Source: Flavobacterium sp. KACC 22761
GTDB taxonomy: Bacteria; Bacteroidota; Bacteroidia; Flavobacteriales; Flavobacteriaceae
Length of the DNA: 64,000 nt
Assembly: GCF_034058155.1 (NCBI RefSeq)
Contig: NZ_CP139148.1
Span: forward strand, 1,612,001-1,676,000
Direction: 5' to 3'
Part shown: positions 18,644 to 27,002 of the stretch, in pieces
Layout of the letters: each line of letters opens with the position of its first letter
How positions within the stretch are numbered: the first letter of the stretch is position 1
Made by a program: the position numbers and the translations under genes
The notes under the pieces: model-generated
Database searches by the model: none
What the model was told of the DNA's origin: nothing
Seen by the model: only the letters and a program-made list of their open reading frames with translations

Positions 18644-19129
18644 TTACTTCACAAATTGTTTCTCTTTTTCAGAGAAGCTTTTTGATTGTAAAATGAAGTC
18701 TTTTATATATTCTTTTAAAACACCGCTTTGATCAGCATAATGTTCTGTTAGATATTTTTTGTCTTCTTTTATATTTTTTTTGTACCCCGTAATTCCAGGA
18801 ACATTTTCTTGAATGCTCAAACGAATCATTCTGATCTCAATATTATTTGGCTCACTTTTTATAGTAGACTCAAGCAATTTTGCACCTTCTTTAAAACGGT
18901 CGATTTTTTCTTTTAATTTTTTTTTGAAATTGGCATCTAATAAAATTGAAGCAGCTTTATAAGCGACTAAAGTTTTATTTTCATCATCAGAGATAGAAGC
19001 TAGTTTTTCTGAAAATTCTTTAGCATTACTCTCGGATTTTGTAACATTTGGATACATTTTTCTGATGGACGCCAAATCTGGAGCGCCCACAAAATTTATC
19101 CATAAAAGTAATGTCATTAGCAGTTTCAT
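18644..19129 (-). CDS. small secreted protein of unknown function (flexirubin cluster)
   Basis: A 161-residue protein with a short N-terminal hydrophobic segment (MKLLMTLLLWINFVGA) that probably acts as a signal peptide. The rest is charged and mainly helical (ASILLDANFKKKLKEKIDRF, IEIRMIRLSIQENVPGITGY). I do not recognise a catalytic motif. It ends just before the glycosyltransferase and follows the dehydratase gene by two bases, so it belongs to the same operon. The helical, repeat-like periodicity could suit a scaffold or binding role. Confidence 0.65.
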   Translation of the reverse strand: MKLLMTLLLWINFVGAPDLASIRKMYPNVTKSESNAKEFSEKLASISDDENKTLVAYKAASILLDANFKKKLKEKIDRFKEGAKLLESTIKSEPNNIEIRMIRLSIQENVPGITGYKKNIKEDKKYLTEHYADQSGVLKEYIKDFILQSKSFSEKEKQFVK

Positions 19130-19131
19130 AA

Positions 19132-19503
19132 TTACATCTTTTTGTACACATTGCTTAATTTCAAAGCAACAGTATCATTAAAATAAGTGGTGTTTTTTAC
19201 TTTTATCAAATGGTCTTCGGTCTTTGCAACGTCAAGTTCTAAGCGCAATTCCGGATTAACTTCTGGATTTATAAGCGCCATGAATTTCACATTGGCTAAT
19301 GTCTGGATCATTAAAGTTTCGTGCGTAATTTTCTCGGTCAGTTCTTTAATAATCTGAATCATGCAAACACCAGGCATGATTGGATTTCCCGGAAAATGAC
19401 CTTTGAAAACCTCATGTTTTTCATTGATCAGAATTGTAATTGTATATTTTGTGTCTCCTGTTTTTTCTTCCGAAAGAACTTTGTAAAAATCTTTTAAAAC
19501 CAT
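19132..19503 (-). CDS. FabZ-like 3-hydroxyacyl-ACP dehydratase (hot-dog fold)
   Basis: About 123 residues from the ATG at 19503 (MVLKDFYKVLSEE). A longer frame to 19530 overlaps the upstream gene and adds only polar residues. The HEVFKGHFPGNPIMPGVCMI stretch is the FabZ/FabA-like active-site loop with the catalytic His, followed by the long central helix (QIIKELTEKI). Such enzymes remove water from 3-hydroxyacyl-ACP and would create the double bonds of the polyene. The catalytic Glu/Asp of classical FabZ is not obvious here, so a non-classical ApeI-type role is possible. Confidence 0.8.
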   Translation of the reverse strand: MVLKDFYKVLSEEKTGDTKYTITILINEKHEVFKGHFPGNPIMPGVCMIQIIKELTEKITHETLMIQTLANVKFMALINPEVNPELRLELDVAKTEDHLIKVKNTTYFNDTVALKLSNVYKKM

Positions 19504-19507
19504 TTTT

Positions 19508-20119
19508 TTATTTTTTTTCTCTAAAGGCATATGAAATACCTAATTGAATATTGACATTCGTATTATAACTTCCAAATAAATAATAATCATTTTTATCATT
19601 ATAATAAGAACTATCAAATACATCAAACAAGCCTTTTTTTAATCGAGCTTCAAATGTAAGTCCCGAAGGCAAACGATATGCAAGACCTGTAATAAGCGAT
19701 AAATCATTATACATTTCTACTTTATCTAAATTATCGTTTACAAGAACATCAACTGCTGGTCCAAATTGTATTTGAATTCCAGGTCCAAATGTAAATTTAT
19801 TTAATAGCGTAAAAGATAAATATCCCAATTGCAAATCACGAAATTTTACCGTTCTTGGTTCAGCATTATCAAAATAATATCCAACATTATCAGATCCTTG
19901 CCTGCTATAACTTATTTCTGGCTGAAGAGCATATATTTTTGTGATATTTATTTCGCCAAAAGCACCAACATAAAAATCAGTTTTATAGGTGGATTTCGTT
20001 TCCGAAATAGTCGAGAAACTCAAACCGCCTCTCAAACCCGGATTAAAACTGACTTGACTCTGCGCTTGTTGCAGTACAATAAAAAATAATATTGTGACTG
20101 CTAGATTTTTAAAGCCCAA
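19508..20119 (-). CDS. outer-membrane beta-barrel protein (PorT-like), copy 1
   Basis: A 203-residue protein with a signal peptide (hydrophobic ~7-18, cleavage near QAQSQ) and alternating strands of a small beta barrel (VSFNPGLRGGLSFSTI, LQPEISYSRQGSDNVGYYF, GLTFEARLKKGLFDVFDSSYY, ending QLGISYAFREKK). It starts at a TTG three bases after the stop of its paralogue at 20123; no ATG is nearby, so TTG is the probable start. Barrels of this type sit in the outer membrane. In this cluster it may hold or place the pigment, which is inference. Confidence 0.75.
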   Translation of the reverse strand: MGFKNLAVTILFFIVLQQAQSQVSFNPGLRGGLSFSTISETKSTYKTDFYVGAFGEINITKIYALQPEISYSRQGSDNVGYYFDNAEPRTVKFRDLQLGYLSFTLLNKFTFGPGIQIQFGPAVDVLVNDNLDKVEMYNDLSLITGLAYRLPSGLTFEARLKKGLFDVFDSSYYNDKNDYYLFGSYNTNVNIQLGISYAFREKK

Positions 20120-20122
20120 TAC

Positions 20123-20728
20123 CTATTTTACTTTAAAAGTATAACTGATACCAAACTGCAATACCTGATTTAAAATAACTTGGTCATAATAATAGTCATT
20201 ATAATCAATACCGTCATAACCGTAAATATCAATTAATCCTTGTTTGAATCTTGCTTCAAAAGTCAATCCATTTGGCAACGTGTAACCAATACCGCCAACA
20301 AATGAAAAATCTGTTCCGATTGGATCATAACCGTATCGTCCAAAATTATCACTTGTTTTCAAATCAAGTGATGGTCCGGCCAAAACATGAAAACCACCGC
20401 CGTGAAAGTTAAACTTTCCAACGGCACCAAGCGTTACATAATTCAATTCATATTTTGCATCTTGCAAGGTATTTGATCCGTTATAATAGTCTCGACCTTC
20501 GGCACCTTGTCTTGAATACGTTATTTCAGGTTGAAGTGTAAAATATTTATTGAATTTTATGGCAACTAAACCACCAACATAATAATCAGCTTTCATGCTG
20601 TGATTGTCAATATTGGTTAAATTCGAAAGATTTAAACCGCCTCTAATTCCTGGGCTAACAAATACTTGTGCTTGCGCAGAAATAAGTCCAATAAATAAAA
20701 CAAATGCAATTAAAGTTAGTTTTTTCAT
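20123..20728 (-). CDS. outer-membrane beta-barrel protein (PorT-like), copy 2
   Basis: A 201-residue paralogue of the preceding barrel gene. It has a signal peptide (FVLFIGLISAQAQ), then FVSPGIRGGLNLSNL, LQPEITYSRQGAEGRDYY, GLTFEARFKQGLIDIYGYDG and a terminal FGISYTFKVK barrel strand. The two share the GLRGGL/GIRGGL start, the LQPEI-YSRQG strand and the LTFEAR strand, so they arose by tandem duplication. Likely outer membrane. Both belong to the flexirubin operon by position. Confidence 0.78.
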   Translation of the reverse strand: MKKLTLIAFVLFIGLISAQAQVFVSPGIRGGLNLSNLTNIDNHSMKADYYVGGLVAIKFNKYFTLQPEITYSRQGAEGRDYYNGSNTLQDAKYELNYVTLGAVGKFNFHGGGFHVLAGPSLDLKTSDNFGRYGYDPIGTDFSFVGGIGYTLPNGLTFEARFKQGLIDIYGYDGIDYNDYYYDQVILNQVLQFGISYTFKVK

Positions 20729-20748
20729 AGTTGGTTTGGTTTGTATTT

Positions 20749-21384
20749 TTATTCTGATTTAAAATAATTCAGCTCAATTTTCAACTTGATATTCTGATGT
20801 AAAATGACGACTTTTTTAGCAAAATTATCGTTTTCTAAAGTAAAAGTAATTGTTATTTTATCTTTTGTTTTAGAAGAACGTACTACTTTTTCTAATTTTT
20901 GGTCTTTTTTTGAAAAGAAAAGATAATTGTCACGAGCGCCATCCGCTGATTTATAAATGTTAAAATCTACATTTTCAAACTGTTCCTGAATCAGAAAATC
21001 TTTTTTAAGAAGAATTCTGAAATCTTCAGTTAATGTATTAATCAGGATTTTTCGATCCAATTCAGAAACTATCGAATTGACTTTAAAAGTCTTTTCAGCA
21101 ATTTCAAAATCTAATAATTTGTTTCCAAATTCGGTTGTAAAAACTACGCGATGCGTTGTATCATTTATTTTTTTGGCGATGAAAATTCCAGACATTTCAT
21201 GACCGTAAACTGTTATGTTGGTTTTATAAACATAATCAGCATTTGGGTCAGAGAAATAAGGAACTTCTATATTCGTTTTGTCTAATTTTTTAGGCGTATA
21301 ATTTTTTGTGACCGAGCCACAGGAAACCAAAACAATGGCCAGAAAACAATTAATTAGTAAAAACTGAATCGTCGATTTTTGCAT
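20749..21384 (-). CDS. lipoprotein of unknown function (flexirubin cluster)
   Basis: A 211-residue protein with a lipoprotein signal (FLAIVLVSCGS, lipidated Cys ~22). The remainder is beta-rich with charged strands (ADYVYKTNITVYGHEMSGIF, HRVVFTTEFGNKLLDFEIAE). No enzymatic motif is seen. It overlaps the 3' end of the LolA-like gene by 35 bases, so the two are translationally tied and probably act together. A LolB-like receptor paired with the LolA-like carrier is an attractive reading, but it is inference. Confidence 0.7.
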   Translation of the reverse strand: MQKSTIQFLLINCFLAIVLVSCGSVTKNYTPKKLDKTNIEVPYFSDPNADYVYKTNITVYGHEMSGIFIAKKINDTTHRVVFTTEFGNKLLDFEIAEKTFKVNSIVSELDRKILINTLTEDFRILLKKDFLIQEQFENVDFNIYKSADGARDNYLFFSKKDQKLEKVVRSSKTKDKITITFTLENDNFAKKVVILHQNIKLKIELNYFKSE

Positions 21385-21976
21385 TGATCACTTTATTTTT
21401 AAGTACAATTCGGGTATAATCTTCAGATGATTCTAATAATTTTACCTGAACAACTGTTGCTTCTTCCTTGTCGAAAGTCAGTTCGATTTGTTTGATGTAT
21501 TTTTTCAAAGTCGCATCTTTTGGAATAAATTTCGCCAAATTTTGACCTTTCAATTTAAAATACGAAATCGTAAATTCTTTGTCGTCAAACATATTGCCGC
21601 TCACGCTTCCAATAATTAATTTATTGATTCTCGCAAAGATTTTGCTGTTGCCAATATCAACCGCGCTTTTCTTTCCTTCGTCGTTAATTAGAATTTTTCC
21701 GTTTTTGAAAACAATACTGTAATTGTATGGTTTTTTGTATTGCCAAGATAATAAAGCCGGTTCTTTAAAAACCATTTTTCCCGAAGTTTCAATGTCTTTC
21801 GACAGAAAATCCAAATGTTTGTATTGTACAAAATCAGTACTTAAAGTTTTGATTTTTTTAGCAACTACGTTTACATCCTGTTTAAAAGATGCAATTTCAG
21901 CATCAGTCATTTTTTGTTCTTGAGCGAACAAATTACTTGATATAAATAGAATTAAAAATGCTATTTTAGTTTTCAT
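21350..21976 (-). CDS. LolA-like outer-membrane lipoprotein/lipid carrier
   Basis: A 208-residue periplasmic protein with a signal peptide (MKTKIAFLILFISSNLFAQE). The LolA-like half barrel is suggested by KTLSTDFVQYKHLDFLSKDI, ASGKMVFKEPALLSWQYKKPYN (WxYxxPY-like) and KLLESSEDYTRIVLKNKVINA near the end. LolA carries lipoproteins; LolA-like proteins in aryl polyene clusters probably carry the lipid-like pigment across the periplasm. Its overlap with the lipoprotein gene at 20749 suggests a carrier/receptor pair. Confidence 0.8.
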   Translation of the reverse strand: MKTKIAFLILFISSNLFAQEQKMTDAEIASFKQDVNVVAKKIKTLSTDFVQYKHLDFLSKDIETSGKMVFKEPALLSWQYKKPYNYSIVFKNGKILINDEGKKSAVDIGNSKIFARINKLIIGSVSGNMFDDKEFTISYFKLKGQNLAKFIPKDATLKKYIKQIELTFDKEEATVVQVKLLESSEDYTRIVLKNKVINAKIDDSVFTN

Positions 21977-21998
21977 ATTTTATTAAAAATTGTGCTTA

Positions 21999-22096
21999 TT
22001 ATCTGCCACGAATTTCACCAATTTCCCCGAATTTTTAATTTAAGAAAATCCGTATTTATCCGCGTCTTCGCGTTAGCGAATCCGTTTCATCCGCGT
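21999..22096. repeat. intergenic repeat, GCCACGAATT / ATCCGCG type
   Basis: The unit begins TGCCACGAATTTCACCAATT and ends in CCGTTTCATCCGCG, with a CGCGTCTTCGCG self-complementary core at 22061-22072. The left part matches the outer arm of the composite repeat at 35811. It separates the LolA-like gene from the deacetylase gene. Boundaries are approximate. Confidence 0.5.
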
Positions 22097-22872
22097 TCAA
22101 TTTCGTAAGCATTAAGATTCAGTAATTCCTCTACAGAAACTACTTTGTAATTATTTTGCTGTAAAAATTGCAAAAACTGTTCCAATACCAAAACAGAGTG
22201 CGGAGCAGTATCATGCAAAAGTACGATTCCGCCGGGAGAAATGCGTTTTTTAATTCGGTTCAAAATCAATTCCGTATTTTTTGTTCCGCCGTCAAGCGAA
22301 CGAATATTCCAGCCAATAACTTTGTGTCCGGTAACTTTTAAAGCCCTGCGAATTGAAGGCGTGGTAACCCCATAAGGCGGACGAAAAAAGTTTATTTTTT
22401 TTGAAGTGAATTTTTCCAACAATTTATCTGTTTTCTGAAGCTCTTCGGTTATTTTTTTAGCATTATAAAAATCAAAAAACTTAGAATGTGAATAAGAATG
22501 ATTTCCAACCAAGTGACCTTCTGAGATAATTTTTTGGAGGATTTCCGGATGCTTTTCAATATTTTTTCCAATACAGAAAAAAGTCGCTTTGGCATTGTTT
22601 TTTTTCAGCAATTCTAAAACTTCCAAAGTAAATTCACTCGGGCCGTCATCAAAAGTTAAGGCAATTTTTTTTTCTGTTTCCGACGGATTATTGCAGAAAG
22701 CTTTTACATGATAATTAGAAGAAATTCGGGCAGAACCAAAAGCATTTATTCCCGTCCAAATCAGAACAATCAAAAGAAACCACCAAAAATTAATTGCTGT
22801 ATAAAAGTTCAAAAGAAATAATACGAGCAATAAAAAGATAAAAAAAATAGCTATGTTTTTATGCGTTATCAT
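22087..22872 (-). CDS. polysaccharide deacetylase family protein (NodB domain)
   Basis: A 261-residue protein with two N-terminal membrane segments (~7-27 and ~29-47) and a NodB domain. Motifs: TFDDGP with the metal Asp, HSYSH with the His pair (NHSYSHS), RPPYG, and IVLLHD near the end. All residues for a metal-dependent carbohydrate-esterase-4 enzyme are there, so it is probably active at the outer face of the inner membrane. The substrate in a pigment cluster is unclear: an N-acetyl sugar or an acetyl ester. It overlaps the next ketosynthase-like gene by four bases. Confidence 0.82.
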   Translation of the reverse strand: MITHKNIAIFFIFLLLVLFLLNFYTAINFWWFLLIVLIWTGINAFGSARISSNYHVKAFCNNPSETEKKIALTFDDGPSEFTLEVLELLKKNNAKATFFCIGKNIEKHPEILQKIISEGHLVGNHSYSHSKFFDFYNAKKITEELQKTDKLLEKFTSKKINFFRPPYGVTTPSIRRALKVTGHKVIGWNIRSLDGGTKNTELILNRIKKRISPGGIVLLHDTAPHSVLVLEQFLQFLQQNNYKVVSVEELLNLNAYEIERG

Positions 22873-23933
22873 TTTGAAAGCAACATAAAACTATGATTTT
22901 TTCCATTTACTTGATTATACAATAAAATGGTATTATAGGCAGGTTTTGAAACCGAATTTACTTTTATAATTTCCGGAATTTCTTGAGTTTTTATAATTTT
23001 TGATGCCATCCACAAAGCAAATGCCGAAGCCGTATCATATTCTCCGCTCAAATGTTTGTAATACAGTTGAGGCGTTTCTGCGAAAGTATTTTCAGAAAGA
23101 TTCTTATAATAGAAATCAGAATCTGCGTTTCCGTCAAAACCTAAAACAACGGCGTCAAGATCTGAAATTTGTAAATTATTTACTTTTAGAAAAGAAATTA
23201 AAGCAGTTTCTACTTCATTTTTTTCTAAAGTATTTACAATTTCGACATCAAGAATTTCAGCATAAGTATTCGCTTTTCTTTCATTTTCCAAAATAAAAAA
23301 ACTGGCACCTTCACCATAAATAACGCCACTGGAATTTGAATTTAAAAACTCAGAATGAAGATCATTTTCTTTTTTAATTCTTCCCGCCAATTTAAAAAGT
23401 GACATCGTATAATCGCCGGTTTCATCAACTCCGCCAACTAAAATTGAATTGGCTTCGTTTTCTTCAATTTGCATTTTGGCATCCAAAAGTGCCGATTCAA
23501 AAGAAACCGCTCCGTTTACATACGTAAAATTATAACCTTTGCATTGTAATGAAAGCGCGATTTGTGCACCAACAGTATTGTGTGTCGATTGAATAAACGA
23601 AGTTGGCGTTAAAAATTCTTCGTTATTATCGAGAATGTTTTTCAGGAATTTTTCAGAATCTTCGATGCAACCTAAACCAGTTCCGGTAATGATCGCGTCA
23701 ACATTTTCGACATTGGCATCTTTCATTGCCAAAGCCGAAGCTACGATTCCGTTTTTCACTCCTTTTGCCATTCTTCTGATCATCGCAGGAGAAATATAAT
23801 CTTTGTAAACCGGAGAAACGATCGAAAGAACCGTTTCATTTTGATTGTAAACAGCTTCTTCTAAAAAAACAGTATCAAATGTTTTTTGAGTCGAAATACA
23901 GCCTACTCCATTTATATATGTTTTTTTTGTCAT
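22869..23933 (-). CDS. ketosynthase-like protein without catalytic residues (chain-length-factor type)
   Basis: A 354-residue thiolase-fold protein. It keeps KS landmarks (GTGLGCIEDSEKF, TPTSFIQSTHNTVGAQIAL, NSILVGGVDETGDY), but the nucleophile position reads VNGAVSFESAL without Cys. The two His motifs are also lost (VVLGFDGNADSDF where VHGTATP is usual, KHLSGEYDTASAFA where GHTLGAAG is usual). It cannot condense and probably pairs with the active KS encoded next door, like KS-beta/chain-length factors in type II polyketide and aryl polyene systems. It touches that gene at one base (23933). Confidence 0.8.
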   Translation of the reverse strand: MTKKTYINGVGCISTQKTFDTVFLEEAVYNQNETVLSIVSPVYKDYISPAMIRRMAKGVKNGIVASALAMKDANVENVDAIITGTGLGCIEDSEKFLKNILDNNEEFLTPTSFIQSTHNTVGAQIALSLQCKGYNFTYVNGAVSFESALLDAKMQIEENEANSILVGGVDETGDYTMSLFKLAGRIKKENDLHSEFLNSNSSGVIYGEGASFFILENERKANTYAEILDVEIVNTLEKNEVETALISFLKVNNLQISDLDAVVLGFDGNADSDFYYKNLSENTFAETPQLYYKHLSGEYDTASAFALWMASKIIKTQEIPEIIKVNSVSKPAYNTILLYNQVNGKNHSFMLLSK

Positions 23934-25129
23934 TAGCTTTTAGAAAATATAAGGGTTGAACAATTTCCTCCAAAACCAAAAGAGTTGGATAAAACGTGTT
24001 CGATATTTTTGTTTTTTAAAGTGGTTTGTGGTTTCAAATCAAATTCTTCCATTTGATTTTCAAAATTCAGATTTGGATAAACCACATTATTTTGAATTGC
24101 TAAAACCGAATAAACAGCTTCAATTGCAGCAGCTGCTGCTAAAGTATGACCTGTAAACGGTTTTGTAGAACTGAAATCCGGAACTTTTTCATCTTCATAA
24201 ATTCGGAGTAAAGCTCTTCCTTCAGATAAATCGTTGTTTGGTGTTGCGGTTCCGTGAACGTTGATATAATCAATTTCAGAAGGTTTTAAACCTGAAACTT
24301 CAAAAGCTTTTTTCATCGCCAAGTAAGCGCCGTCGCCATTTTCTGAAGATGCCGTTTGGTGATAAGCATCATTTGCATTTCCGTAACCCGAAACTCTTGC
24401 CAATACTTTTTTGTTTTGTTTCGCAACAACTTCATCCGATTCTAAAACTAAAAAAGCAGCCGCTTCACCAAGATTTAGCCCTTTTCGAGTATTGTCAAAT
24501 GGTTTGTTATAATCGTCAGATAAAATCATCAAAGTCTTGAATCCGTTGATGGTGAATTTTGCCAAAGCATCAGTTCCCCCAACAATTACACGATCCAGTT
24601 TTCCAGATTTAATTAGTCGTGCGCCTAACATGATTGAATTTGCCGCCGAGGAACAAGCCGTACTGATTGTCGTAACCATTCCTTTTAAACCTAGTTCAGA
24701 AGCAATTTTTTCAGCCACATCTCCACCGTCGTGACAAGTTATGTATTTGACCAATTCCGGTTTTTCGAAATAATCGAAATAATATTTTTCAGTCATGTCC
24801 ATTCCGCCCACACTTGTAGCCGAAATAAGTCCCGTTCTGAATTCGTTGATTGAGGTGATTCCGGCATTTTCAACAGCTTGCTTGGCTGCCAAAGCACCAA
24901 TCATCGCCGTTCTCGAAAAATTATTATTTTCTGAAAGCTGTAATTCGGAAATTAATTCTTCATTGGTTTTTTTGATTTCACCAACTTTGATTATATCAGC
25001 ATGAACCGTCGGGATATTTTCAATTCTGGAAATACCGATTTTATTTTCGATCAGCGAAATATAATTCTCTTCGACTGAATTTCCAATCGAAGAAATAATT
25101 CCCATTCCCGTTATTGCTACACCTTTCAT
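23933..25129 (-). CDS. beta-ketoacyl-ACP synthase II-type, active (KS-alpha)
   Basis: A 398-residue FabF-like enzyme with the full Cys-His-His set: TISTACSSAANS (Cys159), VHGTATPNND and FTGHTLAAAAAIEA. Ends with SNSFGFGGNCSTLIF. It performs decarboxylating condensation of malonyl-ACP with the growing acyl chain. The adjacent catalytically dead ketosynthase-like gene suggests a heterodimer, so this is probably the main polyene chain extender. It belongs to the minus-strand flexirubin operon. Confidence 0.88.
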   Translation of the reverse strand: MKGVAITGMGIISSIGNSVEENYISLIENKIGISRIENIPTVHADIIKVGEIKKTNEELISELQLSENNNFSRTAMIGALAAKQAVENAGITSINEFRTGLISATSVGGMDMTEKYYFDYFEKPELVKYITCHDGGDVAEKIASELGLKGMVTTISTACSSAANSIMLGARLIKSGKLDRVIVGGTDALAKFTINGFKTLMILSDDYNKPFDNTRKGLNLGEAAAFLVLESDEVVAKQNKKVLARVSGYGNANDAYHQTASSENGDGAYLAMKKAFEVSGLKPSEIDYINVHGTATPNNDLSEGRALLRIYEDEKVPDFSSTKPFTGHTLAAAAAIEAVYSVLAIQNNVVYPNLNFENQMEEFDLKPQTTLKNKNIEHVLSNSFGFGGNCSTLIFSKS

Positions 25130-25161
25130 CTAATTTTAGATTTATGATTTTTTGATCAAAT

Positions 25162-25262
25162 TAAACTTTGTGCCTTCGCGTCTTTGCGAGCAAATTTCTC
25201 GCGGTTAAGAAAAAAAGCTTTATGATTTAATCTCGCCAAGTCGCAGAGTCGCCAAGTTTTTT
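25162..25262. repeat. palindromic repeat, CTTTGCGAG type
   Basis: The left arm at 25163-25190 (CTTCGCGTCTTTGCGAG) pairs imperfectly with the right arm at 25230-25262 (TCTCGCCAAGTCGCAGAG). The loop carries another short complementary piece. It fills the gap between the ketosynthase and acyl carrier protein genes. It is the same family as 36034-36239 and 38690-38780. Confidence 0.7.
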
Positions 25263-25296
25263 AAGTTAGAAACTCTTTATCAAAGTTTATAAAAAA

Positions 25297-25554
25297 CTAC
25301 TTTGTTCTATTTGCGCTTATGTATGCCGCCATAGTTTCGATCGATTGGAAAATTGCTTTTCCTTCTTTCGGGTCAACCAATTTAATTCCGTAATCTTTAT
25401 CTAAAATCACGATCAATTCAAGTGCATCAATTGAGTCCAAACCTAAACCGTCTCCAAACAAAGGATCGTTATCGGCAATGTCTTCAACAGCGATATCTTC
25501 TAAGTTTAAAGTTGTAATGATTTTATTTTTTAATTCTTCTTTTAATGCTTCCAT
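25297..25554 (-). CDS. acyl carrier protein 1
   Basis: An 85-residue acidic protein with the 4'-phosphopantetheine attachment motif GLGLDSIDALELI (Ser in DSID). It carries acyl intermediates for the ketosynthases around it. A second carrier protein of the cluster is at 37125. Two carriers fit two assembly lines, one for the aryl polyene and one for the dialkylresorcinol, but which serves which is unknown. It starts two bases downstream of the half-KS-like gene. Confidence 0.9.
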   Translation of the reverse strand: MEALKEELKNKIITTLNLEDIAVEDIADNDPLFGDGLGLDSIDALELIVILDKDYGIKLVDPKEGKAIFQSIETMAAYISANRTK

Positions 25555-25556
25555 GA

Positions 25557-26174
25557 TTATCTATTGTATAATGTATTGATAGTTTCGTTTGTATATTTTT
25601 CGTTTTCTTCTTTACTAATGATGCAAAGAAACGCTTTATAATTGTCATTGTAAAATTCTACCCAACCACACAGAACGGAATCTGCTTTATTTGTGTTTAA
25701 TAAAATCTCAGAATAGTTCAACAAAAATTCAGAATTGAAAGCATCAAATATAAAAAAAGAATTTTCACTTTTTAACTGATGACGAATACTTATTTCGCCC
25801 AAACAAATATTTGGCAATGTATAAACAAAAACCGCCGGACTCGGATAATAGTTTTCTTTGTCAGAAATCGATTCCTGATATTTTACATCGGTATCTAAAC
25901 TCGACGATTTATTCGCCAAAATCAAAGCAATATTATTTTCTTCTTCCGCAGAAATCATCGGACTCAAAAGCAACTCTGATCCTAAAAAAGCCAATTTGCT
26001 CAAAGCATCCATTTTGAAAAACTTTGGATATTGAATTTCAAAATTACGCAATGCTTGTTTGGAAAAATCGGCAAAATCGGTTGGTTCAATTTTGAAAACA
26101 GAAGTTCCGTTCAAAACAATTTCGTTGTTTTGGATGGTGATGTAGGATTGTATGTAGGTTTTGTTTTGAGTCAT
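25557..26174 (-). CDS. half-size ketosynthase-like protein without nucleophile
   Basis: A 205-residue protein. Its second half follows the N-terminal half of a ketosynthase: PAVFVYTLPNICLGEISIRH matches the usual QTLPN...A.R segment, and ADSVLCGWVEF matches the ADxMLVGGVE strand. The nucleophile region reads FFIFDAFNSEFLL with no Cys, and the C-terminal His-bearing half is absent. It is thus a truncated, non-catalytic thiolase-fold protein. Its upkeep next to an acyl carrier gene suggests a structural or docking role. A decayed ketosynthase is the alternative, but the frame is intact and in operon. Confidence 0.72.
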   Translation of the reverse strand: MTQNKTYIQSYITIQNNEIVLNGTSVFKIEPTDFADFSKQALRNFEIQYPKFFKMDALSKLAFLGSELLLSPMISAEEENNIALILANKSSSLDTDVKYQESISDKENYYPSPAVFVYTLPNICLGEISIRHQLKSENSFFIFDAFNSEFLLNYSEILLNTNKADSVLCGWVEFYNDNYKAFLCIISKEENEKYTNETINTLYNR

Positions 26175-26179
26175 TATTT

Positions 26180-26304
26180 TTGTTTAACACGAATTTACTT
26201 CGTCTGTTTGCTACCGCTCGAGTCACGAATTGGCACAAATTATTTCAGGTTCAAAAATTACACAAATTAATTTGTGATAATTCATGTAATTTGTGTTTTC
26301 CTTT
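26180..26304. repeat. intergenic repeat, ACACAAATT / AATTTGTGT type
   Basis: A pair of complementary pieces, AATTACACAAATTAATTTGT and TTCATGTAATTTGTGT, spans 26258-26299 and is preceded by AACACGAATTTACTTCGTC (26187-26205). It belongs to the family seen at 28700 (GTGAAATTTGTGTTTT). It marks the downstream edge of the inserted lipoprotein/membrane gene pair. Confidence 0.5.
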
Positions 26305-26997
26305 TTAAGAAACCCAAGTATGAATTACTTCGGAAATTTTCCACTTTCCAGAATTATTTTCAATTATAATTAAAAAACCTCTTCCGCATTTTCCGCCACC
26401 GCAAGAGGCTCCAGCTGATAAAATTCCTCTCGTTTTTGTTTTATTGAATTGAATTCGAGATACTGAAATTGTTCCAACGGGAAATCGTACATTACTCTTA
26501 TCATTTAAATTCCAATTTTTTTCATGAGGATATTTTGATGCATTTTGAAAATTAAACTTTTTGTTATTTTCAAAAGCTTTTAAATCCAATTTGTATTTGT
26601 TTGTTTCTTTTGAATTGTCATATAAATAGCCTGAGATATTTAATTGCCTAAGAATCATTTCAGTTTCAAAAGAGCTAATTTTTTCTACATCGGTATAAAC
26701 ACCAAGAAGTATTTTTGTTTTATCATTTTTGATGCTATCTCTATAGTGCCAATATTTTTTTAATTCTTTGCTTTGACCAGTTGTATCTACTTTGTTTGTT
26801 TCTGAATTAAATCTAGGTGGCGGTGGCGGAAGAATTATTCTTCGATCCATATATATAGAATCTACAATTTCGACAAAGACATTCTTTAAGACATCTTTTT
26901 CAAATCGTAGTTCGTCTACCTTCTCAACTTCCTTTTTTTTACATCCAAAAGTTGAAAGAAGAACTAGAATTATAAATATGAATTTTGATAGTTTCAT
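26305..26997 (-). CDS. lipoprotein of unknown function, probable insert in the pigment cluster
   Basis: I start at the ATG at 26997 (MKLSKFIFIILVLLSTFGCK), which gives a lipoprotein signal with Cys ~19; five residues further upstream are possible. The 230-residue protein has a run of prolines (ILPPPPPRFN) at ~55, KYW...DSIKNDKTKILL, and a C-terminal ASCGGGKCGRGFLIIIENNS glycine/cysteine patch. I recognise no family function. It follows the gene at 27003 by five bases, making a two-gene unit lying between pigment genes. Its content does not look like lipid or polyketide chemistry. Confidence 0.65.
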   Translation of the reverse strand: MKLSKFIFIILVLLSTFGCKKKEVEKVDELRFEKDVLKNVFVEIVDSIYMDRRIILPPPPPRFNSETNKVDTTGQSKELKKYWHYRDSIKNDKTKILLGVYTDVEKISSFETEMILRQLNISGYLYDNSKETNKYKLDLKAFENNKKFNFQNASKYPHEKNWNLNDKSNVRFPVGTISVSRIQFNKTKTRGILSAGASCGGGKCGRGFLIIIENNSGKWKISEVIHTWVS

Positions 26998-27002
26998 AAA
27001 CC

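Noticed and set aside
18644..19129. Possible toxin or immunity gene
   Set aside because: Position and length fit the flexirubin operon and no toxin motif is present.
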